From NCBI GenBank assembly GCA_964510535.1, contig CAZECG010000018.1, forward strand, positions 1 to 49,050: a DNA stretch of 49,050 bases, given 5' to 3'. Every line of letters begins with the position of its first letter. Position 1 is the stretch's first letter. Positions 1-8,917 of the stretch are shown here, one piece after another. The translations under genes were made by a program, and so were the position numbers. The DNA comes from JAJPXC01 sp964510535. GTDB lineage: Bacteria; Bacteroidota; Bacteroidia; Bacteroidales; Muribaculaceae. A model generated the notes under the pieces. It ran no database searches. It was given only the letters and a program-made list of their open reading frames with translations, and was not told the DNA's origin.

Positions 1-6
1 ACTCTA

Positions 7-14
7 CAAAGGTA
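7..14 (-). promoter_or_regulatory. Possible -7 box of a gene off the left edge
   Basis: On the minus strand these bases read TACCTTTG, a full match to the Bacteroidota -7 consensus TAnnTTTG. No TTG lies at the usual 19-22 base spacing; the nearest is 14 bases away. It would drive a gene beyond the window edge. Confidence 0.3.
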
Positions 15-90
15 AGATTTTCATTTTACAAACACAGGTTTATTACTATGCCCCTTGACACCCGCTTTGCGCGCTTTATCAAAACAGCGA

Positions 91-119
91 CCCCCCGGAA
101 CTCAATGAGTTCCGAGGGG
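91..119 (-). terminator. Terminator of tRNA-Leu
   Basis: The hairpin has an 8 bp stem (96-103 with 107-114), a one-base mismatch and four further C:G pairs. It begins 9 bases past the tRNA 3' end. On the minus strand a short T-rich stretch (TGTTTT) follows. Confidence 0.6.
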
Positions 120-127
120 CTTTGGGG

Positions 128-209
128 TACCCAGACCCGGGATCGAACCGGGATGGATTGCTCCACTGGTGTTTGAGACCAGCGCGTCTACCGATTCCGC
201 CATCTGGGC
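128..209 (-). tRNA. tRNA-Leu (anticodon CAA)
   Basis: The minus strand folds into a class II cloverleaf. The acceptor arm is GCCCAGA with TCTGGGT (a G:U closing pair) and the discriminator base is A. The D-arm contains GGCGGAATCGGTAGACGC. The anticodon stem CTGGT/ACCAG encloses the loop CTCAAAC, which gives anticodon CAA. The long variable arm TGGA-GCAA-TCCA is typical of Leu, and the T-arm carries TTCGATC. CCA is not encoded: the discriminator is followed by CCCC. It has its own promoter and terminator. Confidence 0.95.
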
Positions 210-219
210 ATTGCGAGGG

Positions 220-250
220 CAAAGGTAGCAATTATTTTTTTATTGTGCAA
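220..250 (-). promoter_or_regulatory. Promoter of tRNA-Leu
   Basis: On the minus strand TTG at 250-248 and TACCTTTG at 227-220 are separated by 20 bases. This is a full match to the Bacteroidota sigma-ABfr consensus and lies 10 bases before the mature tRNA. Confidence 0.75.
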
Positions 251-369
251 CTATTTTTTCCCACCGCATCCAGATTGGTCAATGAGACACGCTTATCCGA
301 CAAGCGTGAAATAGACGATTTGTTTGAAAATTCTTTCATAATCACGCAAATAATTAACCGATGCAAAGA

Positions 370-401
370 TTGCCCCATTTAAATAATTATGTTTATTTTT
401 G
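370..401 (+). promoter_or_regulatory. Promoter of radA
   Basis: TTG at 370-372 and TATTTTTG at 394-401 are separated by 21 bases, matching TTG-N19-22-TAnnTTTG. The predicted start of transcription is about 50 bases before the radA start codon. Confidence 0.6.
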
Positions 402-456
402 TGACTGATTTGTTTTACAGACTTTTTATTTAAATAAACTGACTCCCTTACACAGC

Positions 457-1815
457 ATGGCTAAAGTCAAAAGTGTCTGGTTTTGCAGCGAGTGCGGCCA
501 TGAATCGCCGAAATGGGAAGGCCGGTGCTCAGAGTGCGGTGCTTGGAACACGATGGTTGAAGAACAAGTGCCTGCGACCTCACGCGGACGAGTGGTATCA
601 CAGCGCGCCAAGGCATCCCCGCGAAAAGTATCAGAGATTGTCGCCTCGTCCGAGCAGCGTATCCATATGCCAAGCGAAGAGCTTAACCGAGTGCTTGGCG
701 GCGGTCTCGTCGCCGGCTCGATGGTGCTGATTGGCGGCGAGCCGGGCATAGGCAAATCGACGCTCGTGCTCCAGAACATTCTTTCCATCAAGTCTAAACG
801 CATTCTTTATGTCTCTGGCGAGGAAAGCGAGTCGCAGCTTAAGATGCGCGCCGATCGCATCGGCAGGCAGAGCGACAACTGCTACATCGTCACCGACACT
901 TCACTCGAAAACATTTTCGACTACATCGCCGAGGTCAACCCCGAAATACTGATTGTCGACTCCATCCAGACAATCGCATCCGACGCCATCGAATCGGCGG
1001 CGGGCAGCGTCAGCCAGGTGCGCGAATGCGCCGCAAGGCTTCTCCGCTACGCCAAAGAGTCGGGAGTCCCCGTGCTGCTAATAGGCCACATCAACAAGGA
1101 GGGCAGCATAGCCGGGCCAAAAGTACTGGAGCATATCGTCGACGCCGTGCTGCAGTTTGAAGGCGACAGGCAGTATATGTACCGCATACTCCGCTCTATC
1201 AAAAACCGTTTTGGAAGCACGTCAGAGTTAGGCATCTACGAAATGTGTCAGCGAGGGCTGCGCGAGGTTGCAAACCCGTCGGAGCTATTGATGTCACACT
1301 CGTCGGAACGGCTTTCGGGGGTATCTATCGGCGTGACTGTCGAGGGAGCGCGACCACTGCTTATCGAGACGCAGGCACTTGTCAGCACCGCAGCCTACGG
1401 CACGCCGCAACGCTCCGTCACCGGCTTCGACTCAAAGCGCATGAATATGTTGCTCGCCGTACTTGAAAAACGCGTCGGGTTCAAACTTGCACAAAAAGAT
1501 GTGTTTCTCAACATCGCCGGCGGTCTCAAAGTCAACGATCCCGCTCTCGACCTCGCGGTCATATGCGCCATTTTGTCATCAAACGTCGACATGGCCATCC
1601 CCTCGGGGTTTTGCTGCGCTGGCGAAGTGGGACTGTCGGGAGAGATACGGCCCGTGACGCGCATCGAGCAACGGATTCTTGAGGCTCAGAAACTCGGAAT
1701 GACCGACATACTCGTCCCCGCAGGCAACCTCAAAGGATTAGACCCCTCAAAATCGACAATCAACATCCACCAAGTGGCAAAGGTCGAAGAAGCGTTCCGC
1801 GAACTGTTCGCTTGA
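457..1815 (+). CDS. radA: DNA repair protein RadA
   Basis: RadA is a RecA-like ATPase that helps process recombination intermediates and promotes branch migration in the cytoplasm. The 452-residue protein has the full family architecture: an N-terminal C4 zinc finger (C10, C13, C24, C27), a Walker A motif GEPGIGKST at about 94-102, a Walker B-like ILIVDS at about 164-169, the RadA-specific KNRFG motif at 249-253, and a C-terminal Lon-protease-like domain from about 270. The length is normal for the family (about 450). ATG 457 lies just after a good Bacteroidota promoter and starts the zinc-finger region at the usual distance. It appears to be transcribed alone. Confidence 0.97.
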   Translation: MAKVKSVWFCSECGHESPKWEGRCSECGAWNTMVEEQVPATSRGRVVSQRAKASPRKVSEIVASSEQRIHMPSEELNRVLGGGLVAGSMVLIGGEPGIGKSTLVLQNILSIKSKRILYVSGEESESQLKMRADRIGRQSDNCYIVTDTSLENIFDYIAEVNPEILIVDSIQTIASDAIESAAGSVSQVRECAARLLRYAKESGVPVLLIGHINKEGSIAGPKVLEHIVDAVLQFEGDRQYMYRILRSIKNRFGSTSELGIYEMCQRGLREVANPSELLMSHSSERLSGVSIGVTVEGARPLLIETQALVSTAAYGTPQRSVTGFDSKRMNMLLAVLEKRVGFKLAQKDVFLNIAGGLKVNDPALDLAVICAILSSNVDMAIPSGFCCAGEVGLSGEIRPVTRIEQRILEAQKLGMTDILVPAGNLKGLDPSKSTINIHQVAKVEEAFRELFA

Positions 1816-1891
1816 TTTCACCTATTTTTCGTTACTTTTTTCCATTATTTGCCCCATATTCACCGCTTTATATAGATTTTTTTGAGATTTA

Positions 1892-1924
1892 TTGCTCATT
1901 TTTCATTTTTTAGACTTATATTTG
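1892..1924 (+). promoter_or_regulatory. Promoter of the HU-family gene
   Basis: TTG at 1892-1894 and TATATTTG at 1917-1924 are separated by 22 bases. The -7 box matches TAnnTTTG exactly and lies about 40 bases before the start codon, in an AT-rich tract. Confidence 0.6.
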
Positions 1925-1963
1925 CGCATAACAAAACACCAATCTATTTTTACCTAATTAATT

Positions 1964-2236
1964 ATGAATAAGACTGAACTTATCAATGCCATCGCCGAAA
2001 AGGCCGGCTTAACCAAAGTTGACGCTAAAAATGCGCTCGATGCCGCAACTGCCGCTATTGCCAACGCTCTTGCCGCTAACGACAAAATCACTCTCATCGG
2101 TTTCGGAACTTTCTCTGTTGCTGAAAAAAGCGCACGCACAGGTATCAATCCCCGCACTAAAGAAAAAATCGAAATCGCCGCTCGCAAACAGGTTAAGTTC
2201 AAAGCAGGTGCTGAGCTGAACGAAAAAATCAAATAA
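1964..2236 (+). CDS. HU-family DNA-binding protein
   Basis: This is a small histone-like nucleoid protein that binds and bends DNA as a dimer. The 90 residues match HU/IHF size. They start with MNKTELINAIAEKAG and contain the conserved strand and arm region around residues 44-65 (GFGTFSVAEKSARTGINP), where the arm-tip NP residue intercalates into DNA, followed by the typical basic end. The gene has its own promoter and a hairpin terminator downstream. HU and IHF paralogues cannot be separated confidently from sequence alone. Confidence 0.95.
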   Translation: MNKTELINAIAEKAGLTKVDAKNALDAATAAIANALAANDKITLIGFGTFSVAEKSARTGINPRTKEKIEIAARKQVKFKAGAELNEKIK

Positions 2237-2284
2237 TCCCGACCGGGATATTTTGTGATTTAAAAAGTTTTAAGGAACAAACGG

Positions 2285-2321
2285 CAGTGCCGCGAACCCA
2301 TTGAGGGTGTTTGCGGCACTG
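2285..2321. terminator. Shared terminator between the HU gene and rubrerythrin
   Basis: A long hairpin pairs CAGTGCCGC with GCGGCACTG plus a GAACCC/GGGTGTTT extension around a short loop. It lies between the convergent HU and rubrerythrin genes. The T tract is weak on the plus strand; the minus-strand side is T-rich further on, so it may serve both genes. Confidence 0.6.
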
Positions 2322-2353
2322 TTGCTTGATATATGTATATACAGGCTGCTCGC

Positions 2354-2935
2354 TTACAGATTATTCATCTTACGCTCAAACCACCCCTGATCAGCGCCGC
2401 ACACAGGGCACCTCTTTGGAGCGTTGTTGCCGGTATGAACCCAGCCGCAACGCCGGCACTGCCACTCGACAGCCTCAGCACTCGCAAACACAGTCCCGGT
2501 TTCAAGACGCTCAAGCAGTTTCAGGTAACGCTTCTCATGTTCAACCTCTACGCTCGCTATATTCTTGAACATAACGGCGATATCGTTGAAGCCTTCAGCC
2601 ATGGCTGTCTCAGCGAAATTACTGTATAAATCGCTCCACTCCTCACGCTCTCCCGCTGCAGCCTCGCGCAGATTGGTCATAGTGTCGGCCACCACGCCCG
2701 CCGGATAAGCGGCTTTTATCTCAACCATCCCCCCTTCGAGGCGCGAGAAAAACCGTTTAGCGTGCTGGAGTTCCTGCTCAGCTGTAATCATGAATATTTC
2801 AGCTATTTGCTCATAGCCCTCTTCAACAGCCTTTTGGGCAAACAGTGTGTAGCGTCCGCGGGCCTGGCTCTCGCCGGCAAACGAAGCAAGCAGATTGCGC
2901 TCGGTCTGCGTGCCTTTTATACTTTTCCTATCCAT
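2354..2935 (-). CDS. rbr: Rubrerythrin
   Basis: Rubrerythrin is a cytosolic non-haem di-iron peroxidase that removes hydrogen peroxide in anaerobes, using electrons passed through its rubredoxin domain. The 193-residue protein has a ferritin-like four-helix domain (about 1-145). Its ligands include E22, E55xxH58 and E130xxH133. A C-terminal rubredoxin-like domain has C160xxC163 and C176xxC179. Length and domain order are those of classical rubrerythrin. It is convergent with the HU gene and probably monocistronic. No redox-sensing operator was recognised upstream. Confidence 0.95.
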   Translation of the reverse strand: MDRKSIKGTQTERNLLASFAGESQARGRYTLFAQKAVEEGYEQIAEIFMITAEQELQHAKRFFSRLEGGMVEIKAAYPAGVVADTMTNLREAAAGEREEWSDLYSNFAETAMAEGFNDIAVMFKNIASVEVEHEKRYLKLLERLETGTVFASAEAVEWQCRRCGWVHTGNNAPKRCPVCGADQGWFERKMNNL

Positions 2936-3030
2936 ACCAATGATATTTTAATTTATCAGTTTTTAATATCAACAACGACCGGGACACCGGCATTGTTCAT
3001 TCCACGACCGATTATATCAGCCGCTTCAAG

Positions 3031-3068
3031 CAAAAAAAGAGAGCCACGACCCGGCCGGGTCGTGGCTC
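3031..3068 (-). terminator. Terminator of the BspA-like gene
   Basis: A perfect 14 bp inverted repeat (3041-3054 with 3055-3068) is followed on the minus strand by TCTTTTTTTG. It lies 26 bases after the stop codon of the large minus-strand gene. This is the strongest intrinsic terminator in the window. Confidence 0.9.
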
Positions 3069-3094
3069 AATATTTCCAATATCGCTTTATGTTA

Positions 3095-6000
3095 TTACTT
3101 CACTGCGATTTTAGCGGTCTGTTTAGCACCATCGGCAAAGATTGCCTCGATGACATAGACACCTGCCGCACCCTCAACAGTGACTGTTGCGCCGGCAGCT
3201 ACATTGTCGGTCAAAACGAGTGCGCCGTTAGCAGCGTAGACATTGACAGCGGCAGCATCGGTAACGGTGAACGACTTGCCCGATACGAGCACGCGGTCAT
3301 AAGCGGCCTTCTCATTGACGATATTGTCGGCCACGCCGCTGGGTTTAACTGATCCCTCGAAGTTTACGGGAACTACGCCGTAACCTGCAGCACCGGGAAC
3401 AATCATTTCAACGGTAGGAACGTCCGAGCCGAGTTTGATGCGCTTGATACCGGTCTGGTGCAGCGGGTTCTCAGCGTTGTAGTCCTCAGCCCAAGCATAG
3501 TGGCCGTCGGTACCCTTTTCAACATTGTCAATATCAGTTGCCGAAGGAGCGCGGTAGCACCAATAGAGATACTGGCCGTTTTCGTCAGGTGAAAGCTGAG
3601 GAATACCTACATGCTCAACACCTGCGCCTTCCCAATATACGGGAGCGCCGTCAATAAGATCCGGATTCAATTCAGCGAGTTTGTTGGGATTGGGAGTAGC
3701 AAGCACCTTGTCAAGGCTGAAACGATAAAGACCACCCTTGAACTCACCACCGTTGGCTGTTTCGATATATGCATAGAGATGTTTGTTAGCCTCATCGATA
3801 TAGAATGTCGAGATCACAGGAGCTGAATTGACAAACATCGGGTCAAGACCTGTTGCCGGGCCGGGGGCTGCTGACGTGCCGATATGCTCCTCTTTGAAGC
3901 GGAACAAGCCCTGTCCGTTGGTCTTCATTGCCACCCAGTAGAGAGGCTCAGGCTCTCCGGCCGCATTCTGATCCTGAGTGATGGCGAAACCGGCCTTGAT
4001 GCAACCATAAGTCCAAGGACTGCCGTAATAAGCCATCCAGTTGTTTTCCATCCATGACGCATAGTCCTGAGGAAGAGCGATTGCACCTGCGGGAATCTTG
4101 CGGATGCAGACGTTACGGTCATTTACATACAATGTGTCACCATAGATATAAAGGCCGAACGGGTCTTTGTAGGCGTTGTTACCGGCGTTGTCGAGCACTG
4201 TGGCCTGGAACACGTTGCCGTCCACGCGTGAGATATAGAACAGTTTGCCGTCACCTTCGTTGCCAGCGGTTCCTGAATAATACCATTTCTCACCGGCACA
4301 AGCTCCATAGATGCGGTTTTTGAACTGGACGAGCTGGAATGTGTGGAACATACCACCCACGTCGTAAGTATCACTATTATTATCAGCATATGCGCAATGG
4401 ATGTTACCATCGGTTCCTGCATAGTAGAGACCTGCGGGCATACCCATATCAAGGCCGCCTTCTGCCAAGTTAGCGTCACCCTTAATGGTCAGATAGCACC
4501 AACCGTCGGCTGCCTTGTAAGCGTTAACCAACGCTTCGGGAACGGTGACAGTGATAGGAGTCGATTCAGTGAATACGCCCACGCCAAGAGCAGCGGGAGT
4601 GTGTGCGGCAACGGTGAGATCCATCTGTGAGACACCGGCGAAAGCGTCAGCCTCGATGATTACGAGAATCTTGCCGAGGTCAAGGGTTTTAAGCGATGTG
4701 CAGTCCTTGAACGACTCCTGACGGACGATGGTTATATCATCTGTGCGGTTATACTTGGCAAGGGCCGAGCAGCCTGAGCAGATGCCGAAAGGCACCTCTT
4801 TTCCGCCGACGGTAACCTCCTCAAGCGACTTGCAATCTTTCAGCAGATAGCGGCCCAGAGTACCTGATACCGAAATTTTCTTGATGCTTGTGCCGGACAG
4901 CGAATAATCACCGTACACGTTGGTTTTGGCGAGATTAATCTCAGTCAGGTTTTTCGCTCCGTAGAATGCGTAAGCGTCAAGCTCGGTAGCGTCAGCATCA
5001 GCAAACGCTGTGGCGGGATTAGCCGCGGGATAGTTCATGATTTTCGCTCCGTCGATAGTGGCAAGCGCGCCGGTAGGAAGCTCCTTGAATGCCGCGTTGC
5101 CTTCTGCTACGGTAAATTTAGCCAAAGCGGGGCAATCCATGAATGCGGCTGACCCGATTGATTTGACGGTAGCGGGAATGTTAAACGCCGTCACTTTCTT
5201 GTTTTTGGCGAAAGCCTGAGTGCCGATAGTCTCAACGGCGGCAGGGAGCGTAAGCTCACCCTCAAAGGCTGCGCCACTGAAAGCGTACGCGCCGATACCG
5301 GTCAAAGCCGAAGGCCATGTGATGTTCTTGACACCGGCGTTATAGAAAGCCATGTCACCTATTTTGGTCACATTGTCGCCCATCTTCACGTTGGCAAGAG
5401 CGGTACAGTTGTTAAATACTGACGAACCGATAGATGTAACCCCGGCGGGGATGTCGATTGAGGTCAGACCGGTGTTAAGGAACGCCTGGTCGCCGAGTGA
5501 TGTCAGCCCGGTAGGAAGTGTCACCTCGGTCAGGAGCGTACAGTTTTGGAACGTATAGCTCTGAATTTCAGTTATGGCATTGTTGCCATAAACCACTTTG
5601 GCCAACTTTGCCGAACTGGGGAAAGGCAGAGCAGCGGGACCGCTCGCACCGGTGGTCGTCACCGGACGATTGATGTATAGCTCCGTAACAGCGCGTTCAG
5701 CCGCCTTACTTGTACCCCAAATGTTGACACCCACCTCGATTGCGGTTTCCGATGCCTCGAAGGTGATTTTGGCAAGAGAACTACAGTTCTGGAACATATT
5801 GGCAGGCAAAGCTGTCACGCCGGCAGGAATCGAAACCTCTTCGAGCGCGAGGCAACCACTGAATGCGTCCTGATTAAACTTGGTCATGTTGGCAGGCAAC
5901 ACTACCTTCTTCAGAACCGAGCAATTCTGGAAACATCCGCGGGGAGTGCTGGTGATGTCAGCGGGCAGCACGATGCTCGTCGTCTTGTCATTGGGATTCT

Positions 6001-6274
6001 CAGCATTCTTTCCCTTGAATGCCGACCCATTAATCGCCTGGACGTTATAAGTTTTTCCATCATACGTCACCGTCGCGGGAATCACGATGTCACCTTCGTA
6101 ATAGGTTTTGTCGGCTTTCTGTGCGACGGTAGCCTTGCTACCGCTTGTGGTGTAGGTGATGCCGTCTACCGTAATCGTAGCCGCTCCGGCTCCGAATACT
6201 GTAGCGAAAGCAATCATCGACGCCGCAGTCGCGCGACCAAGCGCGCGTAACTTCAACTGTGTAATCATGTTCAA
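3095..6274 (-). CDS. Secreted BspA-type leucine-rich repeat protein with sorting-type C-terminus
   Basis: This 1059-residue protein has an N-terminal signal peptide (basic start, hydrophobic core to about residue 30, AGA-type cleavage region). From about residue 80 to 590 it carries many LRR_5/BspA-type repeats of the form 'I..GAF.NC..L..V.LP..V..IG..AF'. A second region (about 600-960) is not LRR. It is rich in Tyr, Trp and Gly with repeated short strand motifs and may be propeller-like. The last ~80 residues form an Ig-like strand domain ending in KIAVK, resembling type IX secretion C-terminal domains. BspA-type proteins are usually cell-surface adhesins; the function here is inferred. The gene has its own strong promoter and terminator. 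Confidence 0.85.
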   Translation of the reverse strand: MNMITQLKLRALGRATAASMIAFATVFGAGAATITVDGITYTTSGSKATVAQKADKTYYEGDIVIPATVTYDGKTYNVQAINGSAFKGKNAENPNDKTTSIVLPADITSTPRGCFQNCSVLKKVVLPANMTKFNQDAFSGCLALEEVSIPAGVTALPANMFQNCSSLAKITFEASETAIEVGVNIWGTSKAAERAVTELYINRPVTTTGASGPAALPFPSSAKLAKVVYGNNAITEIQSYTFQNCTLLTEVTLPTGLTSLGDQAFLNTGLTSIDIPAGVTSIGSSVFNNCTALANVKMGDNVTKIGDMAFYNAGVKNITWPSALTGIGAYAFSGAAFEGELTLPAAVETIGTQAFAKNKKVTAFNIPATVKSIGSAAFMDCPALAKFTVAEGNAAFKELPTGALATIDGAKIMNYPAANPATAFADADATELDAYAFYGAKNLTEINLAKTNVYGDYSLSGTSIKKISVSGTLGRYLLKDCKSLEEVTVGGKEVPFGICSGCSALAKYNRTDDITIVRQESFKDCTSLKTLDLGKILVIIEADAFAGVSQMDLTVAAHTPAALGVGVFTESTPITVTVPEALVNAYKAADGWCYLTIKGDANLAEGGLDMGMPAGLYYAGTDGNIHCAYADNNSDTYDVGGMFHTFQLVQFKNRIYGACAGEKWYYSGTAGNEGDGKLFYISRVDGNVFQATVLDNAGNNAYKDPFGLYIYGDTLYVNDRNVCIRKIPAGAIALPQDYASWMENNWMAYYGSPWTYGCIKAGFAITQDQNAAGEPEPLYWVAMKTNGQGLFRFKEEHIGTSAAPGPATGLDPMFVNSAPVISTFYIDEANKHLYAYIETANGGEFKGGLYRFSLDKVLATPNPNKLAELNPDLIDGAPVYWEGAGVEHVGIPQLSPDENGQYLYWCYRAPSATDIDNVEKGTDGHYAWAEDYNAENPLHQTGIKRIKLGSDVPTVEMIVPGAAGYGVVPVNFEGSVKPSGVADNIVNEKAAYDRVLVSGKSFTVTDAAAVNVYAANGALVLTDNVAAGATVTVEGAAGVYVIEAIFADGAKQTAKIAVK

Positions 6275-6366
6275 TATTGATGAATGGTTAGTAATTAGTT
6301 AGTTTCAATCTGTTTGATAAATCGGCTTCATGGCCATTAACAGGCACACGCCACCAATTAATTCCA

Positions 6367-6399
6367 CAAAGGTAGCACCTATTTTTCGAAATCCAACAA
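6367..6399 (-). promoter_or_regulatory. Promoter of the BspA-like gene
   Basis: On the minus strand TTG at 6396-6394 (a second at 6399-6397) and TACCTTTG at 6374-6367 are separated by 19 bases, a full consensus match. The 5' leader would be about 85-90 bases. Confidence 0.75.
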
Positions 6400-6613
6400 T
6401 TCACAAGACAAAATATCATAAAATTTATTTAACGAACCAAAACATCAGTTAACGGCTGATGCGGAGTGCGACCCCATCCTATCCAAGCATATCCGGCAAG
6501 GACACGTTATGCGCAACCGCGCGTCAGCCGACTCGCACACCGATTCAATCGCCTGCTGAACAATAAAACAAAAATTTAACGCTCATAACAAGACGATTAC
6601 AATTTTTTTATCG

Positions 6614-6621
6614 TAACTTCG
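6614..6621 (+). promoter_or_regulatory. Possible -7 box of the chitobiase-domain protein gene
   Basis: TAACTTCG differs by one base from TAnnTTTG and lies about 35 bases before the start codon. No clear -33 TTG is present. The identical octamer is found before the TonB receptor gene. Confidence 0.4.
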
Positions 6622-6660
6622 CGGTCATAAGTTAACCAAATTAAAACGTATTTCATGATT

Positions 6661-8850
6661 ATGAAAAAACTTCTACTCTCTATTCTTGCGGTAGTAGCCG
6701 CAGGATGCGGCTACTACTCAGCCGCGGCTGAAACAACCATCTCTTTCGGAACCGATAACTCCGACCTGGGTGGCACCAGCGGCATCTCGGATTTATCGTC
6801 AAAGACTTTAAAATCCGGGGATGTTTCCATTTCATTCGCCAAAGGAAACTCAAGCAGCACTCCTGCATACAATAAAGCCGGTGAGATTAGGCTATACGGA
6901 GGCAAAAGCGCTTCAACCTTAGACGGTAACACGATGACCGTCTCATCAACCAACGACATAACAAGCATATATCTCGCCAAAGGTAGCTCTTGCACTTGGG
7001 GCACGTTAACCGCCGACTGCGGTAAAATTGCAATTGACGACAGCCATAATGCCACATGGACCGGAAATGCGAAATCAGTGACCTTCACTGTCAGCAGAAA
7101 TTCTAGCGCCACAGGCACCTCGACCCAATGGCGTTTGAAATCAGCAAAAATAACCGAAGCCGAGAACACCGACACCACCAAGTGCGCCACCCCCACTTTC
7201 AGCGTTGAACCAGGCGTAGTCGACAAAGGCACTCGAGTCAAAATCTCCTGCGCTACCGAAGGAGCTATGCTGCTATGCTGCGTAAACGACAGCACCTTTG
7301 AAAGCGAAAAAAACACCGTGACTGTCACCATCAACGAAACCACAACCATCACTGCTATCGCATCGAAGATCGGCCTTGAAGACAGCGACGAAGCCGAGGC
7401 AACCTACACCGTTAAAGAGTATGTCAACGCTACTTCAATCGCCGACGCATACACTAAAATGGGCGTGGCCAACTTGGCATCAAATGCCTCTACCGAAGAG
7501 TTCAAAGTGGCTTTTGAGCCGGTTGTGACATACGCCAACGGTGCCAACGCCTACATCTACGACGGCGAGAAATATGGCTTGATTTTCGCATACAACAATG
7601 GTCTCAACGCCGGCGACAAGATTGCAGCCAACTGGAAAGCAACCATCAAAAACTACGCGAACCTCTACGAGTTCATCCCCTCCGACACTCTCGCCACTAA
7701 CGGCACCGCCAATGTCCCTGACGCAGTCGAGATTACCCCGACCCAGCTCATCGCCGACAACCAGTCGATGCTCGTGGTCATGAACAACGTTGTCCTCTCT
7801 GCAGCCACTCCCGCCGAGACTGTCACCGGCTCTTCACGCGGATATAAAGGCACTGTCGGCGACACCGAAATCAGCCTTTTCAACAACTTCAAAAACACTT
7901 CAGTTGAAGCCGGCACCTACAACATCACCGGCATAGTCGGAGTGTACAACTCCACCGTGCAGCTCCAGCCCATCTCATTCGAGAAAGTTCAAGTCGTCGA
8001 GACCAAGTGCGCCACCCCCACTTTCAATCCCGCCGCAGGCACGGTTAAAGCCGGCACGGTTGTCACAATCTCCTGCGCTACAACAGGTGCTTCGCTGCTC
8101 TACACCCTCAACGACAGCATCGCTGAAAGCGACACCAACACCGTGACTGTAACCATCAACGAAACCACAACCATCACTGTTGTCGCATCGAAGACCGGCC
8201 TTGAAGACAGCGACGAAGCCGAGGCAACCTACACCGTCAGCGAGCAGGGCGGCGACGCCCCCACCGGTGGAACAGCCGTGTTCAAAGTCTCAACCGTTAC
8301 CGACCCCGCCGATGGAGCAGAGCTTGCCAACGGCTCCGCCGGCAATCTGATAGGTCAGTCATTCACCGACAACGGCGTAACTCTGGCTTTCTCTGCCAAC
8401 AGCCCCTCAAATAGCGTGGGTATATTTAACAGCGACAAAGAAGTTCGCTGGTACGCCAACAACTTCATAACAATCACTCCCGCCCAAAAGACCGCAATAA
8501 CAGAAATCTACGTACGCACCGTAAGCAACTCCAAAGGCAACTTCTCAGCGTCAATCGATGGCAAAGCGGTTGGAACTGTTTCTGGAGAAGGTACTGGCGC
8601 AAGCAAACCCATCACTTGGACCGGAAAGGCCAACGCCCCGATTTTGCTGACCCCCAATGCTCAGGTACGCTTCAGTTATATAACTGTCACATTCAGTGAG
8701 GATACCACTGGCGTTGAAGACGTGACCGCAGCCGACGAGAACGCTCCTGTTGAATACTACAATCTCCAAGGTGTCCGCGTCAACAACCCCGAGGGTGGTG
8801 TCTACATCCGCCGCCAGGGCAACACAGTCACCAAAGTTCTCGTGAAATAA
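6661..8850 (+). CDS. Secreted multi-domain protein with two chitobiase/FN3-like repeats and a type IX sorting domain
   Basis: The protein is about 729 residues. ATG 6661 gives the usual MKK signal-peptide start; an in-frame ATG at 6655 is also possible. After the signal peptide comes a Ser/Thr-rich strand domain. Two copies follow of a ~79-residue CHB_HEX_C-like domain (TPTFSVEPG..., TPTFNPAAG...), one before and one after an OB-fold-like segment with 'AYIYDGEKYGLIFAYN'. A further beta-sandwich leads into a C-terminal domain with YYNLQGVRV and GGVYIRRQG, ending KVLVK. This ending is a typical short type IX secretion sorting domain. No catalytic domain is recognised, so a surface binding role is inferred. 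Confidence 0.8.
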   Translation: MKKLLLSILAVVAAGCGYYSAAAETTISFGTDNSDLGGTSGISDLSSKTLKSGDVSISFAKGNSSSTPAYNKAGEIRLYGGKSASTLDGNTMTVSSTNDITSIYLAKGSSCTWGTLTADCGKIAIDDSHNATWTGNAKSVTFTVSRNSSATGTSTQWRLKSAKITEAENTDTTKCATPTFSVEPGVVDKGTRVKISCATEGAMLLCCVNDSTFESEKNTVTVTINETTTITAIASKIGLEDSDEAEATYTVKEYVNATSIADAYTKMGVANLASNASTEEFKVAFEPVVTYANGANAYIYDGEKYGLIFAYNNGLNAGDKIAANWKATIKNYANLYEFIPSDTLATNGTANVPDAVEITPTQLIADNQSMLVVMNNVVLSAATPAETVTGSSRGYKGTVGDTEISLFNNFKNTSVEAGTYNITGIVGVYNSTVQLQPISFEKVQVVETKCATPTFNPAAGTVKAGTVVTISCATTGASLLYTLNDSIAESDTNTVTVTINETTTITVVASKTGLEDSDEAEATYTVSEQGGDAPTGGTAVFKVSTVTDPADGAELANGSAGNLIGQSFTDNGVTLAFSANSPSNSVGIFNSDKEVRWYANNFITITPAQKTAITEIYVRTVSNSKGNFSASIDGKAVGTVSGEGTGASKPITWTGKANAPILLTPNAQVRFSYITVTFSEDTTGVEDVTAADENAPVEYYNLQGVRVNNPEGGVYIRRQGNTVTKVLVK
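7177..7412 (+). repeat. Internal direct repeat, copy 1 (236 bp)
   Basis: Pairs with 8002-8237 without any length change. Both ends are nearly identical: the opening ACCAAGTGCGCCACCCC and the closing stretch from GTGACTGT to ACCTACACCGT. The middle has diverged. It encodes the first chitobiase/FN3-like domain. Confidence 0.85.
8002..8237 (+). repeat. Internal direct repeat, copy 2 (236 bp)
   Basis: Second copy of the 236 bp repeat within the same gene. It encodes LLYTLNDS where copy 1 encodes LLCCVNDS. Confidence 0.85.
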
Positions 8851-8874
8851 CCGCGATAACTCCAACCCATACCA

Positions 8875-8917
8875 ACTACCCCGCCGGCTCATCGCCGTGC
8901 GGGGTAGTCTCTTTTTA
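8875..8917 (+). terminator. Terminator of the chitobiase-domain protein gene
   Basis: ACTACCCCGC (8875-8884) pairs with GCGGGGTAGT (8899-8908) and is followed by CTCTTTTT. It starts 25 bases after the stop codon. Confidence 0.85.

Larger units (their letters stand above)
6275..6654. other. 380-base divergent promoter region
   Basis: The gap separates two divergent secreted-protein genes. It holds a full promoter for the leftward gene and a -7-like box for the rightward gene. The middle (about 6450-6560) is more GC-rich and contains interleaved complementary stretches, but no ORF or recognised RNA. Confidence 0.6.

Noticed and set aside
288..308. CACGCTT/AAGCGTG hairpin upstream of radA
   Set aside because: A 7 bp stem lying before the proposed radA promoter with no T run; likely chance.
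6453..6538. Interleaved complementary stretches (CGGCTGATGC with GCGTCAGCCG; GTGCGA with TCGCAC) that could form a pseudoknot
   Set aside because: They lie upstream of the proposed start of the nearest transcript, the loops are long and short complementary stretches are expected by chance. No gene or RNA family fits.
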